A stretch of 6,729 bases of DNA from Pseudomonadota bacterium (GCA_020354085.1 CP070641.1:467528-474256); one strand, 5' to 3'. Positions 1 to 5,769 are shown, numbered from the stretch's first letter. Made by a program: numbers and translations. The notes: generated by a model from the sequence alone, not told the origin.

Positions 1-482
1 TGATGGGCGCGCCGGAGGATCTCTATTTGCTTGCCAGTGACGCGGGCTACGGCTTTATCGGAAAACTGGGTGACCTTCTGACGGATCGGCGTGCGGGCAA
101 GGCCTTGCTCAAGGTTCCGAAGGGCGCCAAAGCACTGCCGCCGCAGCGCGTACTGGACAAAGACAATGACTGGCTCGCAGCCGTCACCAACAAGGGCAAT
201 ATTCTGGTGTTCATGGTGGGCGAGTTGCCGGCCATGGAGAAGGGCAAGGGCGAGAGAATCCTAAACATCCCGAGTGCCAAGGTGGCCAAGCGCGAGGAAT
301 ACCTGGCTGGCGTGGCGGTATTCAAGGAGGGACAGCGCCTGCTACTACGTACCGGCAAGGGCGATCTGCTGCTGCGTTCCGGGAATGACATTGATCAGTA
401 CGTGTCCGAACGTGCGCTGCGCGGCTCCAAGCTGCCGCGCGGGCACCAGGATGTAAGGGAAATCGAAACCGTCGAGAAGTAA
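1..482 (+). CDS. parC: DNA topoisomerase IV subunit A, C-terminal part (5' end outside window)
   Basis: This is the last ~159 codons of ParC, the DNA-cleaving and DNA-wrapping subunit of topoisomerase IV. With ParE the enzyme unlinks daughter chromosomes and relaxes supercoils in the cytoplasm. The reading frame is open to the left edge, so the ATG at position 3 is internal and not the start. The visible part is the C-terminal beta-pinwheel domain, recognised by blade-like segments: LLASDAGYGF, then RRAGKALLKVP, then KGKGERILNIPSA, and near the end RALRGSKLPRGHQDV. The last two positions are comparable to the degenerate GyrA-box-like turns of ParC. The frame ends with a TAA at 480-482. The catalytic tyrosine lies in the missing N-terminal part. 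GyrA is the main alternative, but the short, box-poor tail and the LPRG ending fit ParC better. A nested inverted repeat follows the stop. Confidence 0.93.
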   Translation, partial: MGAPEDLYLLASDAGYGFIGKLGDLLTDRRAGKALLKVPKGAKALPPQRVLDKDNDWLAAVTNKGNILVFMVGELPAMEKGKGERILNIPSAKVAKREEYLAGVAVFKEGQRLLLRTGKGDLLLRSGNDIDQYVSERALRGSKLPRGHQDVREIETVEK

Positions 483-498
483 CCTGTGAAGGCGCGTT

Positions 499-572
499 AT
501 TTGGCTGCGTCGTTCGCCGGGATCGCACCTGCCGAGTTCCCGGCGTTACAGGGCTCAAGCAAGCAGCCAAAT
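499..572. repeat. Nested inverted repeat after parC, possible terminator-like or cruciform structure
   Basis: The outer arms are ATTTGGCTGC (499-508) and its exact reverse complement GCAGCCAAAT (563-572). Inside lies a second perfect pair, CGCCGGGA (515-522) and TCCCGGCG (538-545), around a 15-base loop. The structure nearly fills the parC-DUF599 spacer. No T-run follows the right arm, so it is not a canonical intrinsic terminator. It might stabilise the parC mRNA 3' end, help stop transcription, or bind a protein. Its right arm overlaps the ATG at 571, which argues weakly against that codon as the DUF599 start. Confidence 0.5.
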
Positions 573-590
573 GGCTTGGGCGGATTTCGG

Positions 591-596
591 TATCAT
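591..596 (+). promoter_or_regulatory. Possible -10 box for a leaderless DUF599 transcript
   Basis: TATCAT matches the sigma-70 -10 consensus at five of six positions and ends 7 bases before the ATG at 604. Transcription would then begin at about the start codon. No good -35 hexamer sits at the usual spacing and there is no Shine-Dalgarno before 604. The assignment rests mainly on the same arrangement recurring at truA, pcm and, more weakly, trpF. Confidence 0.35.
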
Positions 597-603
597 GCGA
601 CTC

Positions 604-1284
604 ATGTTCGATATCCCCATCGCTGACGTCCTTGGTCTCACCTGGTTTATGGCACTTTGGGTGGGCTATACGCAATATGCCGATCGCTACGCACATCGCA
701 CACGCTCGTTGCGCTCGGTCATGCACGCCCACCGTCTGGAGTGGATGCAACGGATGCTGACGCGCGAGAACCGCATGGTCGATGCCGGAATCGTCGGCAG
801 TCTGCAGCAGAGCGTGTCGTTCTTTGCCTCTGCGACGCTGTTGATACTGGCGGGGCTGATGACGCTGCTTGGCGCGAGCGAGAAGGCAATCGTGCTGATT
901 CACGAATTGTCGTTCGCGGTGCAGCCGACGCTCTTGCTTTGGGAGCTAAAGCTGCTCGTCTTGATCGTGATCTTCGTGCACGCGTTCTTCAAGTTCACCT
1001 GGGCGCTGCGCCAATTCAACTACTGCTCGGTGTTGATCGGTGCCGCGCCGTCACCGGCCGCCGCGGCAGATTCGGACGCCTACGCCCGGCGCGCGGCGGA
1101 GGTCAGCACGCGCGCTTCCAAGGATTTCAATCAAGGCCTGCGGGCGTATTACCTTAGCCTCGCGGCGCTCGCCTGGTTCGTGAATCCGTGGGCGTTCATG
1201 CTTGCCACGACGCTGGTAATTGGGATTCTGTATTGGCGCGAATACTACTCGGCAGCGCTCGCGACCTTGGAGTCGCGCTTCTAG
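604..1284 (+). CDS. DUF599-like inner-membrane protein of unknown function
   Basis: This encodes a 226-residue integral membrane protein that by overall pattern belongs to the DUF599 family, whose function is not known. From this start the hydrophobic segments are roughly residues 7-22, 71-90, 110-134 and a long stretch 181-211 that could be one or two helices. Recognisable family-like stretches are WVGYTQYADR near the N-terminus, RENRMVDAGIVG (54-65), SFFASATLLILAG (72-84) and KFTWALRQFNY (130-140). An Ala-rich polar loop (148-176) separates the last helices. Two in-frame ATGs lie upstream at 571 and 595. I prefer 604 because the first helix then begins soon after the start, and a -10-like TATCAT lies just before it. 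None of the three ATGs has a clear Shine-Dalgarno. It lies 81 bases before another small membrane protein gene, with no further hint of function. Confidence 0.8.
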   Translation: MFDIPIADVLGLTWFMALWVGYTQYADRYAHRTRSLRSVMHAHRLEWMQRMLTRENRMVDAGIVGSLQQSVSFFASATLLILAGLMTLLGASEKAIVLIHELSFAVQPTLLLWELKLLVLIVIFVHAFFKFTWALRQFNYCSVLIGAAPSPAAAADSDAYARRAAEVSTRASKDFNQGLRAYYLSLAALAWFVNPWAFMLATTLVIGILYWREYYSAALATLESRF

Positions 1285-1349
1285 GCTGGCGTGGTGCACG
1301 ACTTGTGCGGTTGACGGCGTTGGGCGAAGCTTTCGGCATCGACAGCCGC

Positions 1350-1360
1350 GGGGAAGGGGG
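1350..1360 (+). promoter_or_regulatory. Shine-Dalgarno of the DUF3147-like gene
   Basis: The purine run GGGGAAGGGGG ends 5 bases before the ATG at 1366 and contains the core AAGG. It fixes that start codon. It is one of the clearest ribosome binding sites in the window, in contrast to the SD-less starts of the neighbouring genes. Confidence 0.6.
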
Positions 1361-1364
1361 CTCC

Positions 1365-1383
1365 AATGACGTACTACGTCATT
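1365..1383. repeat. Perfect palindrome covering the start codon of the DUF3147-like gene
   Basis: AATGACGTA (1365-1373) and its exact reverse complement TACGTCATT (1375-1383) flank a single C at 1374. The 9-base arms include the ATG at 1366-1368 and codons 2 to 6 (T-Y-Y-V-I). In DNA it could be an operator-like dyad. In mRNA it could fold with a tiny loop and hide the start codon. It is also partly compatible with ordinary codon choice, so a function is only inferred. Confidence 0.45.
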
Positions 1384-1716
1384 AAGATCGCGATATCGGC
1401 CATTCTGATTGCGCTTATCTCCGAAGTCGCCAAGCGCAGCTCGTTCTTGGGCGGGCTGATCGCCTCGCTGCCCATCATCTCGTTGCTCGCGTTTGCATGG
1501 CTTTATGTCGACACCCGAAGCGTGGATAAAGTGGCGAGCCTGTCGACCAGCATCTTCTGGCTGGTGTTGCCATCGCTATCGCTTTTCATTGCACTGCCGC
1601 TGTTGCTCAGAAAGACCGAGAACTTCTACCTGAGCCTAGGCGTGTCGCTCGGTATCATGTTGTTGTGCTACGGCGCGATGGTATTTGTCTTGAAGAGGTT
1701 CGACGTGGCGCTCTAG
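1366..1716 (+). CDS. DUF3147-like small membrane protein
   Basis: This encodes a 116-residue, very hydrophobic protein with four predicted membrane helices at about residues 3-20, 27-48, 61-81 and 88-109. The segment SEVAKRSSFLGGLIASLPIISLLA, spread over residues 19-42, is what I recognise of the DUF3147 family. Family members are about 110-120 residues long and have no assigned function. The start is set by a strong purine-rich Shine-Dalgarno 5 bases upstream. The gene follows the DUF599-like gene on the same strand after 81 bases. They could be co-transcribed, but the presence of a separate strong RBS and palindrome leaves that open. There is no signal peptide or catalytic motif. A role in membrane homeostasis or transport would be a guess. 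Confidence 0.8.
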   Translation: MTYYVIKIAISAILIALISEVAKRSSFLGGLIASLPIISLLAFAWLYVDTRSVDKVASLSTSIFWLVLPSLSLFIALPLLLRKTENFYLSLGVSLGIMLLCYGAMVFVLKRFDVAL

Positions 1717-1729
1717 TGCCCGTGGCACT
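1715..1729 (+). other. Small hairpin at the end of the DUF3147-like gene
   Basis: AGTGCC (1715-1720) and GGCACT (1724-1729) form a perfect 6-base stem around a CGT loop, starting within the TAG stop codon (1714-1716). There is no T-tract after it, so intrinsic termination is doubtful. It may simply protect the mRNA end. The rest of the gap up to truA holds no convincing small gene. Confidence 0.3.
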
Positions 1730-1853
1730 CCTGAACGTACTCCGCGCGCGTTTCGGGATTGACAGATTGAAGGCGCATGGCGAAGCCGCACAGACGCACG
1801 ACCGCACGCCTATGTCAATGACCGTGGCTGAAGGGAGCGCTGGACTTGTTGTA

Positions 1854-1859
1854 TAGAAT
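1854..1859 (+). promoter_or_regulatory. Possible -10 box for a short-leader truA transcript
   Basis: TAGAAT matches the sigma-70 -10 consensus at five of six positions, and the overlapping TATAGA (1852-1857) matches at four. It ends 9 bases before the truA ATG, so the predicted 5' leader would be only a few bases. A well-placed -35 is not visible. The perfect TTGACA at 1759-1764 is far too distant to pair with it. Confidence 0.4.
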
Positions 1860-1868
1860 GGCGACCCC

Positions 1869-2648
1869 ATGCGTGTTGCTTCGATACTCGAATATGACGG
1901 TTCCCGCTTTTCCGGCTGGCAACGCCAGGATGCGGTCACGACCGTGCAGGGCTGTCTGGAGGAGGCCTTATCTAAGGTCGCGAACGAGACCGTCTCGGTC
2001 ACGGTGGCTGGCCGCACCGACGCGGGTGTGCACGCCTCCGGACAGGTAGTCCATTTTGATACGTCGTCTCAGCGCAGCGACTATGGCTGGCTGCGCGGGA
2101 CGAATAGCAATCTGCCCAACGAAATCGCCGTGCGCTGGGTGGGGCAAGTCGATAGCGAGTTCCATGCCCGCTACGCCGCGACCGGGCGCGTCTATCGCTA
2201 TGTGATTCTTAACCGGCCGGTGCGGCCGACCTACCTCGCCGGGCGCGTGACTCACGACTACCGTCCGCTTGAGGTCGCGCGCATGCAGGCGGGCGCACAG
2301 TACTTGGTCGGCACGTATGACTTCAGCTCCTTCCGCGCCGCCGAATGCCAGGCCAGGCAGCCGGTTCGCGAACTGCGCCGCCTCGACATTACCCGGCAAG
2401 GCGAGTTTGTGTTCATCGACGCCGAGGCCAATGCCTTTCTCCATCATATGGTGCGTAATATTGCGGGCGTGTTGATGGGGATCGGCGCCGGTGAGCGCGA
2501 GCCGGATTGGGCCAAAGAAGTGCTGGAGGCGCGGGACCGCACCGTCGGTGGCATCACCGCGCCGCCCGACGGGCTTTATCTCACCGTCGTGCACTATCCC
2601 GCGAAGTTCGGGGTACCGGTCTTATCGGCGGCGCTTGGTCTTTGGTGA
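1869..2648 (+). CDS. truA: tRNA pseudouridine(38-40) synthase TruA
   Basis: TruA converts uridines at positions 38, 39 and 40 in the anticodon arm of many tRNAs to pseudouridine in the cytoplasm. The 259-residue product has the usual length. It opens with the family signature SILEYDGSRFSGWQRQ (5-20), and carries the catalytic aspartate D51 in AGRTDAGVHA. The substrate-binding stretch GRVYRYVILNR and the C-terminal HHMVRNIAGVLMGIGAGE motif are both intact. The start at 1869 places the family N-terminus right at the first codon. No Shine-Dalgarno precedes it, but a -10-like TAGAAT ends 9 bases upstream. In many relatives truA directly precedes trpF. Here a two-gene minus-strand block separates them, and truA ends 15 bases from the convergent lipoprotein gene with no clear bidirectional terminator between. 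Confidence 0.97.
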   Translation: MRVASILEYDGSRFSGWQRQDAVTTVQGCLEEALSKVANETVSVTVAGRTDAGVHASGQVVHFDTSSQRSDYGWLRGTNSNLPNEIAVRWVGQVDSEFHARYAATGRVYRYVILNRPVRPTYLAGRVTHDYRPLEVARMQAGAQYLVGTYDFSSFRAAECQARQPVRELRRLDITRQGEFVFIDAEANAFLHHMVRNIAGVLMGIGAGEREPDWAKEVLEARDRTVGGITAPPDGLYLTVVHYPAKFGVPVLSAALGLW

Positions 2649-2663
2649 CGCTCAGCGCGATGC

Positions 2664-3041
2664 CTAAAGCGCGCCGTCGGCGGGGCCGGCAGGAGTGAAG
2701 ACGCGGCAACGTTTGCCCAGCAGCTCGCCCAGTGTGGCACTTTGCATGACGCAGTCGTAGTCCGCGCGCGTGATGTGCTTGCGGCACTGTTCGACATAGC
2801 CACTGCGTGCGGTGTCACGCAGGAAACCCAACATCGCTATCGGCGCAAGCACCTGTGCGCCGGGTGCGACTTCCGCGAGCATCTGTTCAGCCAGACGCCA
2901 CTGCTGGTCGAACATGTCGCGACACATCTCCTCAGGCGACTTCTCGACCAGTGTCGTGCAGCCGGTTGCAGTCAATACCGTCGCTGCTAGCAGGATGTTA
3001 CGCAAACCTGATTGAGAGGCGATCGACAACAAAGCTTGCAT
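2664..3041 (-). CDS. Small cysteine-containing lipoprotein, function unknown
   Basis: The predicted 125-residue product has a lipoprotein signal: one arginine, a hydrophobic run NILLAATVLTA and then TG-C, with Cys28 as the lipidated residue. The mature part (~98 residues) is soluble and carries four further cysteines at 40, 86, 97 and 112, enough for two disulfide bonds in the periplasm. The C-terminal pattern EQCRKHITRADYDC followed 14 residues later by RC recalls small all-cysteine-paired lipoproteins, but I do not recognise a named family. I chose the ATG at 3041 because AAGGA lies 8 bases before it. The ATG at 3059 (weaker GAGG upstream) gives 131 residues and the ATG at 3104 gives 146 by overlapping the preceding gene. 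It follows the exported methyltransferase gene after 31 bases, so the two are probably co-transcribed. No Asp signal at +2 (residue 29 is Thr), consistent with outer-membrane sorting. Confidence 0.75.
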   Translation of the reverse strand: MQALLSIASQSGLRNILLAATVLTATGCTTLVEKSPEEMCRDMFDQQWRLAEQMLAEVAPGAQVLAPIAMLGFLRDTARSGYVEQCRKHITRADYDCVMQSATLGELLGKRCRVFTPAGPADGAL

Positions 3042-3049
3042 CACGAGTA

Positions 3050-3054
3050 TCCTT
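3050..3054 (-). promoter_or_regulatory. Shine-Dalgarno deciding the lipoprotein start
   Basis: On the minus strand AAGGA occurs 8 bases upstream of the ATG whose first base is 3041. It favours this start over the two longer in-frame ATGs at 3059 and 3104, and also gives a signal peptide of normal length (27 residues before the lipobox cysteine). Confidence 0.5.
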
Positions 3055-3072
3055 GCCATCTCTCTCGCCTCA

Positions 3073-3852
3073 TCATTTCTGCGCCCGACCGGTGAGCGGT
3101 ACAAAACGTACCGGCAACACCTTGCGCGTCGTGGTGCGACCTGCGGTATCCTTGCGCACGATCAAGAGTTGTTGTGCGCCGAACGGATTGCCGAGCGGGA
3201 TAACCAGACGCCCGTCGGGCTTGAGTTGCTCAAGGAGCGGCGGTGGAATGTGATTGGAGGCCGCGGTGACGATGATGGCGTCGAATGGCGCGTGCTCCGG
3301 CCAACCGTCGTAGCCGTCGCCTACGCGTGATGCGATATTGTCGTACCCCAGGCGCTTGAAGCGCGTGCGCGCCGCTTCGCCCAGTTCGGGAATGATTTCG
3401 ATGGTGAATACCTTGGCATCGAGCGCAGCGAGAATTGCCGCTTGATAGCCAGAACCGGTGCCGATCTCTAGCACGCGCTCGCCGGGCCGCACCTCAAGCA
3501 ACTCGGTCATGGCCGCGACGATGAACGGCTGCGAGATGGTTTGCCCGAAACCGATTGGAAGCGGGCGATCTTCGTAGGCGCGCCGCGACAGATCATCCGG
3601 CACGAAAGCATGGCGCGGCACCGCGCTGAACGCTGTGCGCACGCGCGCATCGAGCTGGCCGCGCCCGAGCTCGCTACGCGTCGCGGCCATGTGTTGCTCG
3701 ATGACGCGCACCATGGCAGCGCGCGATTTGGCGTAGGGATCGTCTTCCTCGGCGGCCCCGGCAACGCTCGAAATTGCCAGCGCGTTCACGGCAGCCAGCA
3801 ATAGCCTCAGCACATGCCGCCAGCGAGTCGACGGCCGATAGCTACGGATCAT
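3073..3852 (-). CDS. pcm: Protein-L-isoaspartate O-methyltransferase with predicted export signal
   Basis: PCMT transfers a methyl group from S-adenosylmethionine to isoaspartyl residues of aged proteins and so starts their repair. The product is 259 residues, about 50 more than the E. coli enzyme. The extra part is N-terminal: basic residues (R3, R6, R10, R12, R16), a hydrophobic run VLRLLLAAVNALAISSV (14-30) and an AGA-A cleavage-like site near residue 34. The mature enzyme keeps the family motifs: GFGQTISQP (101-109, active-site serine S107), SAM-binding VLEIGTGSGYQAA (127-139), acidic E152, GDGYDGWPEHAPFDAIIVTAA (178-198) and the terminal RFVPLTG. The long start is preferred because the DPYAKSRAAMV stretch after the leader looks family-related, and internal M47 has no Shine-Dalgarno. 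The ATG at 3852 also lacks one, but TACCAT lies 6 bases before it. It is probably the first gene of a two-gene operon and diverges from trpF. Export is inferred, not shown. Confidence 0.9.
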   Translation of the reverse strand: MIRSYRPSTRWRHVLRLLLAAVNALAISSVAGAAEEDDPYAKSRAAMVRVIEQHMAATRSELGRGQLDARVRTAFSAVPRHAFVPDDLSRRAYEDRPLPIGFGQTISQPFIVAAMTELLEVRPGERVLEIGTGSGYQAAILAALDAKVFTIEIIPELGEAARTRFKRLGYDNIASRVGDGYDGWPEHAPFDAIIVTAASNHIPPPLLEQLKPDGRLVIPLGNPFGAQQLLIVRKDTAGRTTTRKVLPVRFVPLTGRAQK

Positions 3853-3858
3853 GAGCCG

Positions 3859-3864
3859 ATGGTA
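3859..3864 (-). promoter_or_regulatory. Possible -10 box for a leaderless pcm transcript
   Basis: On the minus strand TACCAT (four of six to TATAAT) ends 6 bases before the pcm ATG, placing the transcript start at about the first base of the codon. No -35 of quality is seen. Support comes from the similar arrangement at DUF599 and truA. Confidence 0.3.
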
Positions 3865-3883
3865 ACGCAGATTGCTGCCGGCG

Positions 3884-3905
3884 CGCCCTGAGGTCGTGCA
3901 GGGCG
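3884..3905. promoter_or_regulatory. Dyad symmetry in the divergent pcm/trpF spacer, possible operator
   Basis: CGCCCTG (3884-3890) and its exact reverse complement CAGGGCG (3899-3905) are separated by 8 bases, giving a 22-base dyad. It lies about midway in the 103-base divergent spacer between the pcm and trpF start codons, a typical place for a regulator site. As RNA it would be a GC-rich hairpin without a T-tract. No known operator consensus is recognised. Confidence 0.35.
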
Positions 3906-3934
3906 GTCACCGCATTCCCCGGCGTATCGGCGCC

Positions 3935-3943
3935 TGTTAAGCT
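3935..3943 (+). promoter_or_regulatory. Weak extended -10-like element before trpF
   Basis: TGTTAAGCT has the TGn extension followed by TAAGCT, which matches the -10 consensus at only three of six positions. It ends 12 bases before the trpF ATG. It is the best promoter-like element in the spacer on this strand. There is no tryptophan-rich leader peptide or attenuator pair. Confidence 0.22.
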
Positions 3944-3955
3944 CACCCGCCTGCC

Positions 3956-4573
3956 ATGCGCACGCGCGTAAAAATTTGTGGTGTTACTCGCATCGAGGAT
4001 GCTCTGGCGGCGGCGCGCGCCGGGGCCGATGCCATCGGTCTCGTGTTCGTCGAGAAAAGCCCACGCCATGTGTCGCTCGACCTGGCTGCGGCCATACGCC
4101 GCGAACTGCCACCATTCGTGAGCGTGGTCGGCCTGTTTGTAAACGCGACCGCGGCTGCGGTAACGGACGTTTTGGGGCGGGTGGCGCTCGATCTGTTACA
4201 ATTCCATGGCGCTGAAGCCCCCGATTTCTGCCGGCAATTCCACCGACCCTACATCAAAGCCATTGCCATGCGCGAGGAAGTCAATCTCCACGCCGCCGCC
4301 CGCGACTATGCTGACGCAGCTGGCCTTCTGCTTGACACGCACAGCGCGGACGTTGCCGGCGGAAGCGGCAGCAGCTTCGACTGGGCACGAGTGCCGCATA
4401 ATCTGGAGCGGCCCATTGTGTTGGCGGGTGGTCTCACGCCGCACAACGTCGCGCAAGCCGTGCGAATGGTTCGCCCCTATGCGGTCGACGTGTCGAGCGG
4501 TGTGGAGCAGACCAAGGGCATCAAAGATGCCGGCAAAATCTCCGCCTTCATCGAAGCGGTGAATCAGACATGA
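3956..4573 (+). CDS. trpF: Phosphoribosylanthranilate isomerase
   Basis: TrpF performs the Amadori rearrangement of N-(5-phosphoribosyl)anthranilate to the 1-deoxyribulose-phosphate form in tryptophan synthesis, as a cytoplasmic (beta/alpha)8 barrel. The 205-residue protein is of normal length for a stand-alone enzyme, not fused to TrpC. The N-terminal VKICGVTR motif carries the general base Cys8, and LLLDTH carries the general acid Asp127. Further signatures are GLVFVEKSPRHV (28-39), LDLLQFHG (78-85), GGSGSSFDW, LAGGLTPHNVAQA and the phosphate-binding end VDVSSGVEQTKGIKD. The ATG at 3956 gives the expected two to four residues before the first strand. No Shine-Dalgarno is visible. Its stop overlaps the trpB start in ATGA, which implies translational coupling. 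It probably leads the trpFBA-accD transcript and diverges from pcm. Confidence 0.97.
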   Translation: MRTRVKICGVTRIEDALAAARAGADAIGLVFVEKSPRHVSLDLAAAIRRELPPFVSVVGLFVNATAAAVTDVLGRVALDLLQFHGAEAPDFCRQFHRPYIKAIAMREEVNLHAAARDYADAAGLLLDTHSADVAGGSGSSFDWARVPHNLERPIVLAGGLTPHNVAQAVRMVRPYAVDVSSGVEQTKGIKDAGKISAFIEAVNQT

Positions 4574-5769
4574 AGGCGTATCAATTACCCGATGTACACG
4601 GACACTTCGGTCCTTACGGTGGGTTATTCGTGTCCGAGACGCTCATGCAGCCGCTCACCGAGCTGCGCGAGGCCTATGAGCGCTTGCGCGATGACGCCAT
4701 GTTCCAGGAAGAATTCGCCGAGGACCTGCGTTTGTACGTCGGTCGGCCGAGCCCGCTCTATCCCGCCAAGCGATTGACCACGCAGTGGGGCGGGGCACGC
4801 GTGTACCTGAAGCGCGAGGATTTGAACCACACCGGCGCGCACAAAGTGAACAACACCATCGGTCAGGCGCTGCTCGCACGTCACATGGGCAAGCGGCGGG
4901 TGATCGCAGAGACCGGCGCCGGTCAGCACGGTGTCGCGACCGCCACGGTGGCCGCGCGCTTCGGTATGCAGTGCGTGGTGTACATGGGCTCCGAGGACAT
5001 TAAGCGTCAGGCGATCAACGTCTACCGGATGAAGCTGCTCGGCGCCGAGGTCGTACCGGTCGAGTCGGGCTCGAAGACGCTCAAGGACGCGCTCAATGAG
5101 GCAATGCGCGATTGGGTGACCAATGTCGAGAATACCTTTTATATTATCGGCACGGTCGCCGGTCCTCATCCCTATCCGATGCTGGTGCGCGATTTTCAGA
5201 GCGTGATTGGTCGTGAGGTCCGTTACCAGATCATGGAGTTCGAAGGTCGCTTGCCCGATGCGCTGGTCGCCTGCGTCGGCGGCGGGTCAAATGCAATGGG
5301 CCTGTTTTATCCGTTTTTGAATGACGACGAGGTTGCGCTCTACGGGGTCGAAGCAGCGGGTGAGGGCATCGAGACCGGTCATCATGCCGCGACCCTGTGC
5401 GCCGGGCGCCCCGGTGTGTTGCATGGCAACCGCACCTATCTGTTGGAAACCGATGACGGGCAGATCGTGGAGACGCATTCGGTATCGGCGGGTCTCGACT
5501 ATCCTGGCGTCGGCCCGGAGCATGCCTATCTGAAAGACGCGGGACGCGCGAAGTACGCGGCGATTGCTGATCACGAGGCGCTAGACGCCTTTCACGAACT
5601 TACGCGCGTGGAGGGCATCATGCCGGCGCTTGAGTCGAGTCACGCACTCGCCTATGCAAAAAAGCTTGCGCGCGAACTCGGCCGTGACAAGGTGATCGTC
5701 GTGAATCTCTCCGGGCGCGGCGACAAAGACATTCACACCGTCGCTACTCTCGAAGGAATCCGTTTTTAG
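4570..5769 (+). CDS. trpB: Tryptophan synthase beta chain
   Basis: TrpB uses pyridoxal phosphate to join indole, channelled from TrpA, with serine to form tryptophan in the alpha2-beta2 complex. The 399-residue product has the classic length. It starts with the family-typical HGHFGPYGGLFVSETLM (10-26). The PLP-binding lysine is K92 in HTGAHKVNNT, the catalytic glutamate is E114 in AETGAGQHG, and the phosphate-binding loop is GGGSNAMG (237-244). SAGLDYPGVGPEH (307-319) holds the aspartate D310 of the communication region, and SGRGDKD (381-387) closes the active site. All key residues are present. It is the TrpB1 type that pairs with TrpA. The start overlaps the trpF stop by four bases with only weak purine content upstream, so re-initiation is likely. 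The trpA ATG follows after two bases. Confidence 0.98.
   Translation: MKAYQLPDVHGHFGPYGGLFVSETLMQPLTELREAYERLRDDAMFQEEFAEDLRLYVGRPSPLYPAKRLTTQWGGARVYLKREDLNHTGAHKVNNTIGQALLARHMGKRRVIAETGAGQHGVATATVAARFGMQCVVYMGSEDIKRQAINVYRMKLLGAEVVPVESGSKTLKDALNEAMRDWVTNVENTFYIIGTVAGPHPYPMLVRDFQSVIGREVRYQIMEFEGRLPDALVACVGGGSNAMGLFYPFLNDDEVALYGVEAAGEGIETGHHAATLCAGRPGVLHGNRTYLLETDDGQIVETHSVSAGLDYPGVGPEHAYLKDAGRAKYAAIADHEALDAFHELTRVEGIMPALESSHALAYAKKLARELGRDKVIVVNLSGRGDKDIHTVATLEGIRF

Noticed and set aside
571..603. Longer DUF599 start at 571 or 595
   Set aside because: No Shine-Dalgarno supports either. The 571 ATG lies in the right arm of the inverted repeat and 595 overlaps the -10-like box. They remain possible, so the chosen start is tentative.
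322..903. 193-codon minus-strand frame across the parC end and the DUF599 start
   Set aside because: It overlaps two supported genes and the nested repeat, and its Arg/His-rich product matches no family I know.
1759..1764. Perfect -35 hexamer TTGACA upstream of truA
   Set aside because: No -10-like hexamer occurs 15 to 19 bases downstream, and the truA -10 candidate is about 90 bases away.
1968..2594. 208-codon open frame antisense to truA
   Set aside because: It lies wholly opposite a complete truA with all its motifs, and its composition looks like reverse-frame translation.
2807..3253. 148-codon plus-strand frame across the lipoprotein and pcm genes
   Set aside because: It is antisense to two genes with clear signatures, and its Ser/Arg-rich product has no recognisable domain.
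3853..3955. Possible trp leader peptide and attenuator before trpF
   Set aside because: The spacer has no short frame with tandem Trp codons and no alternative terminator hairpin with a T-tract.
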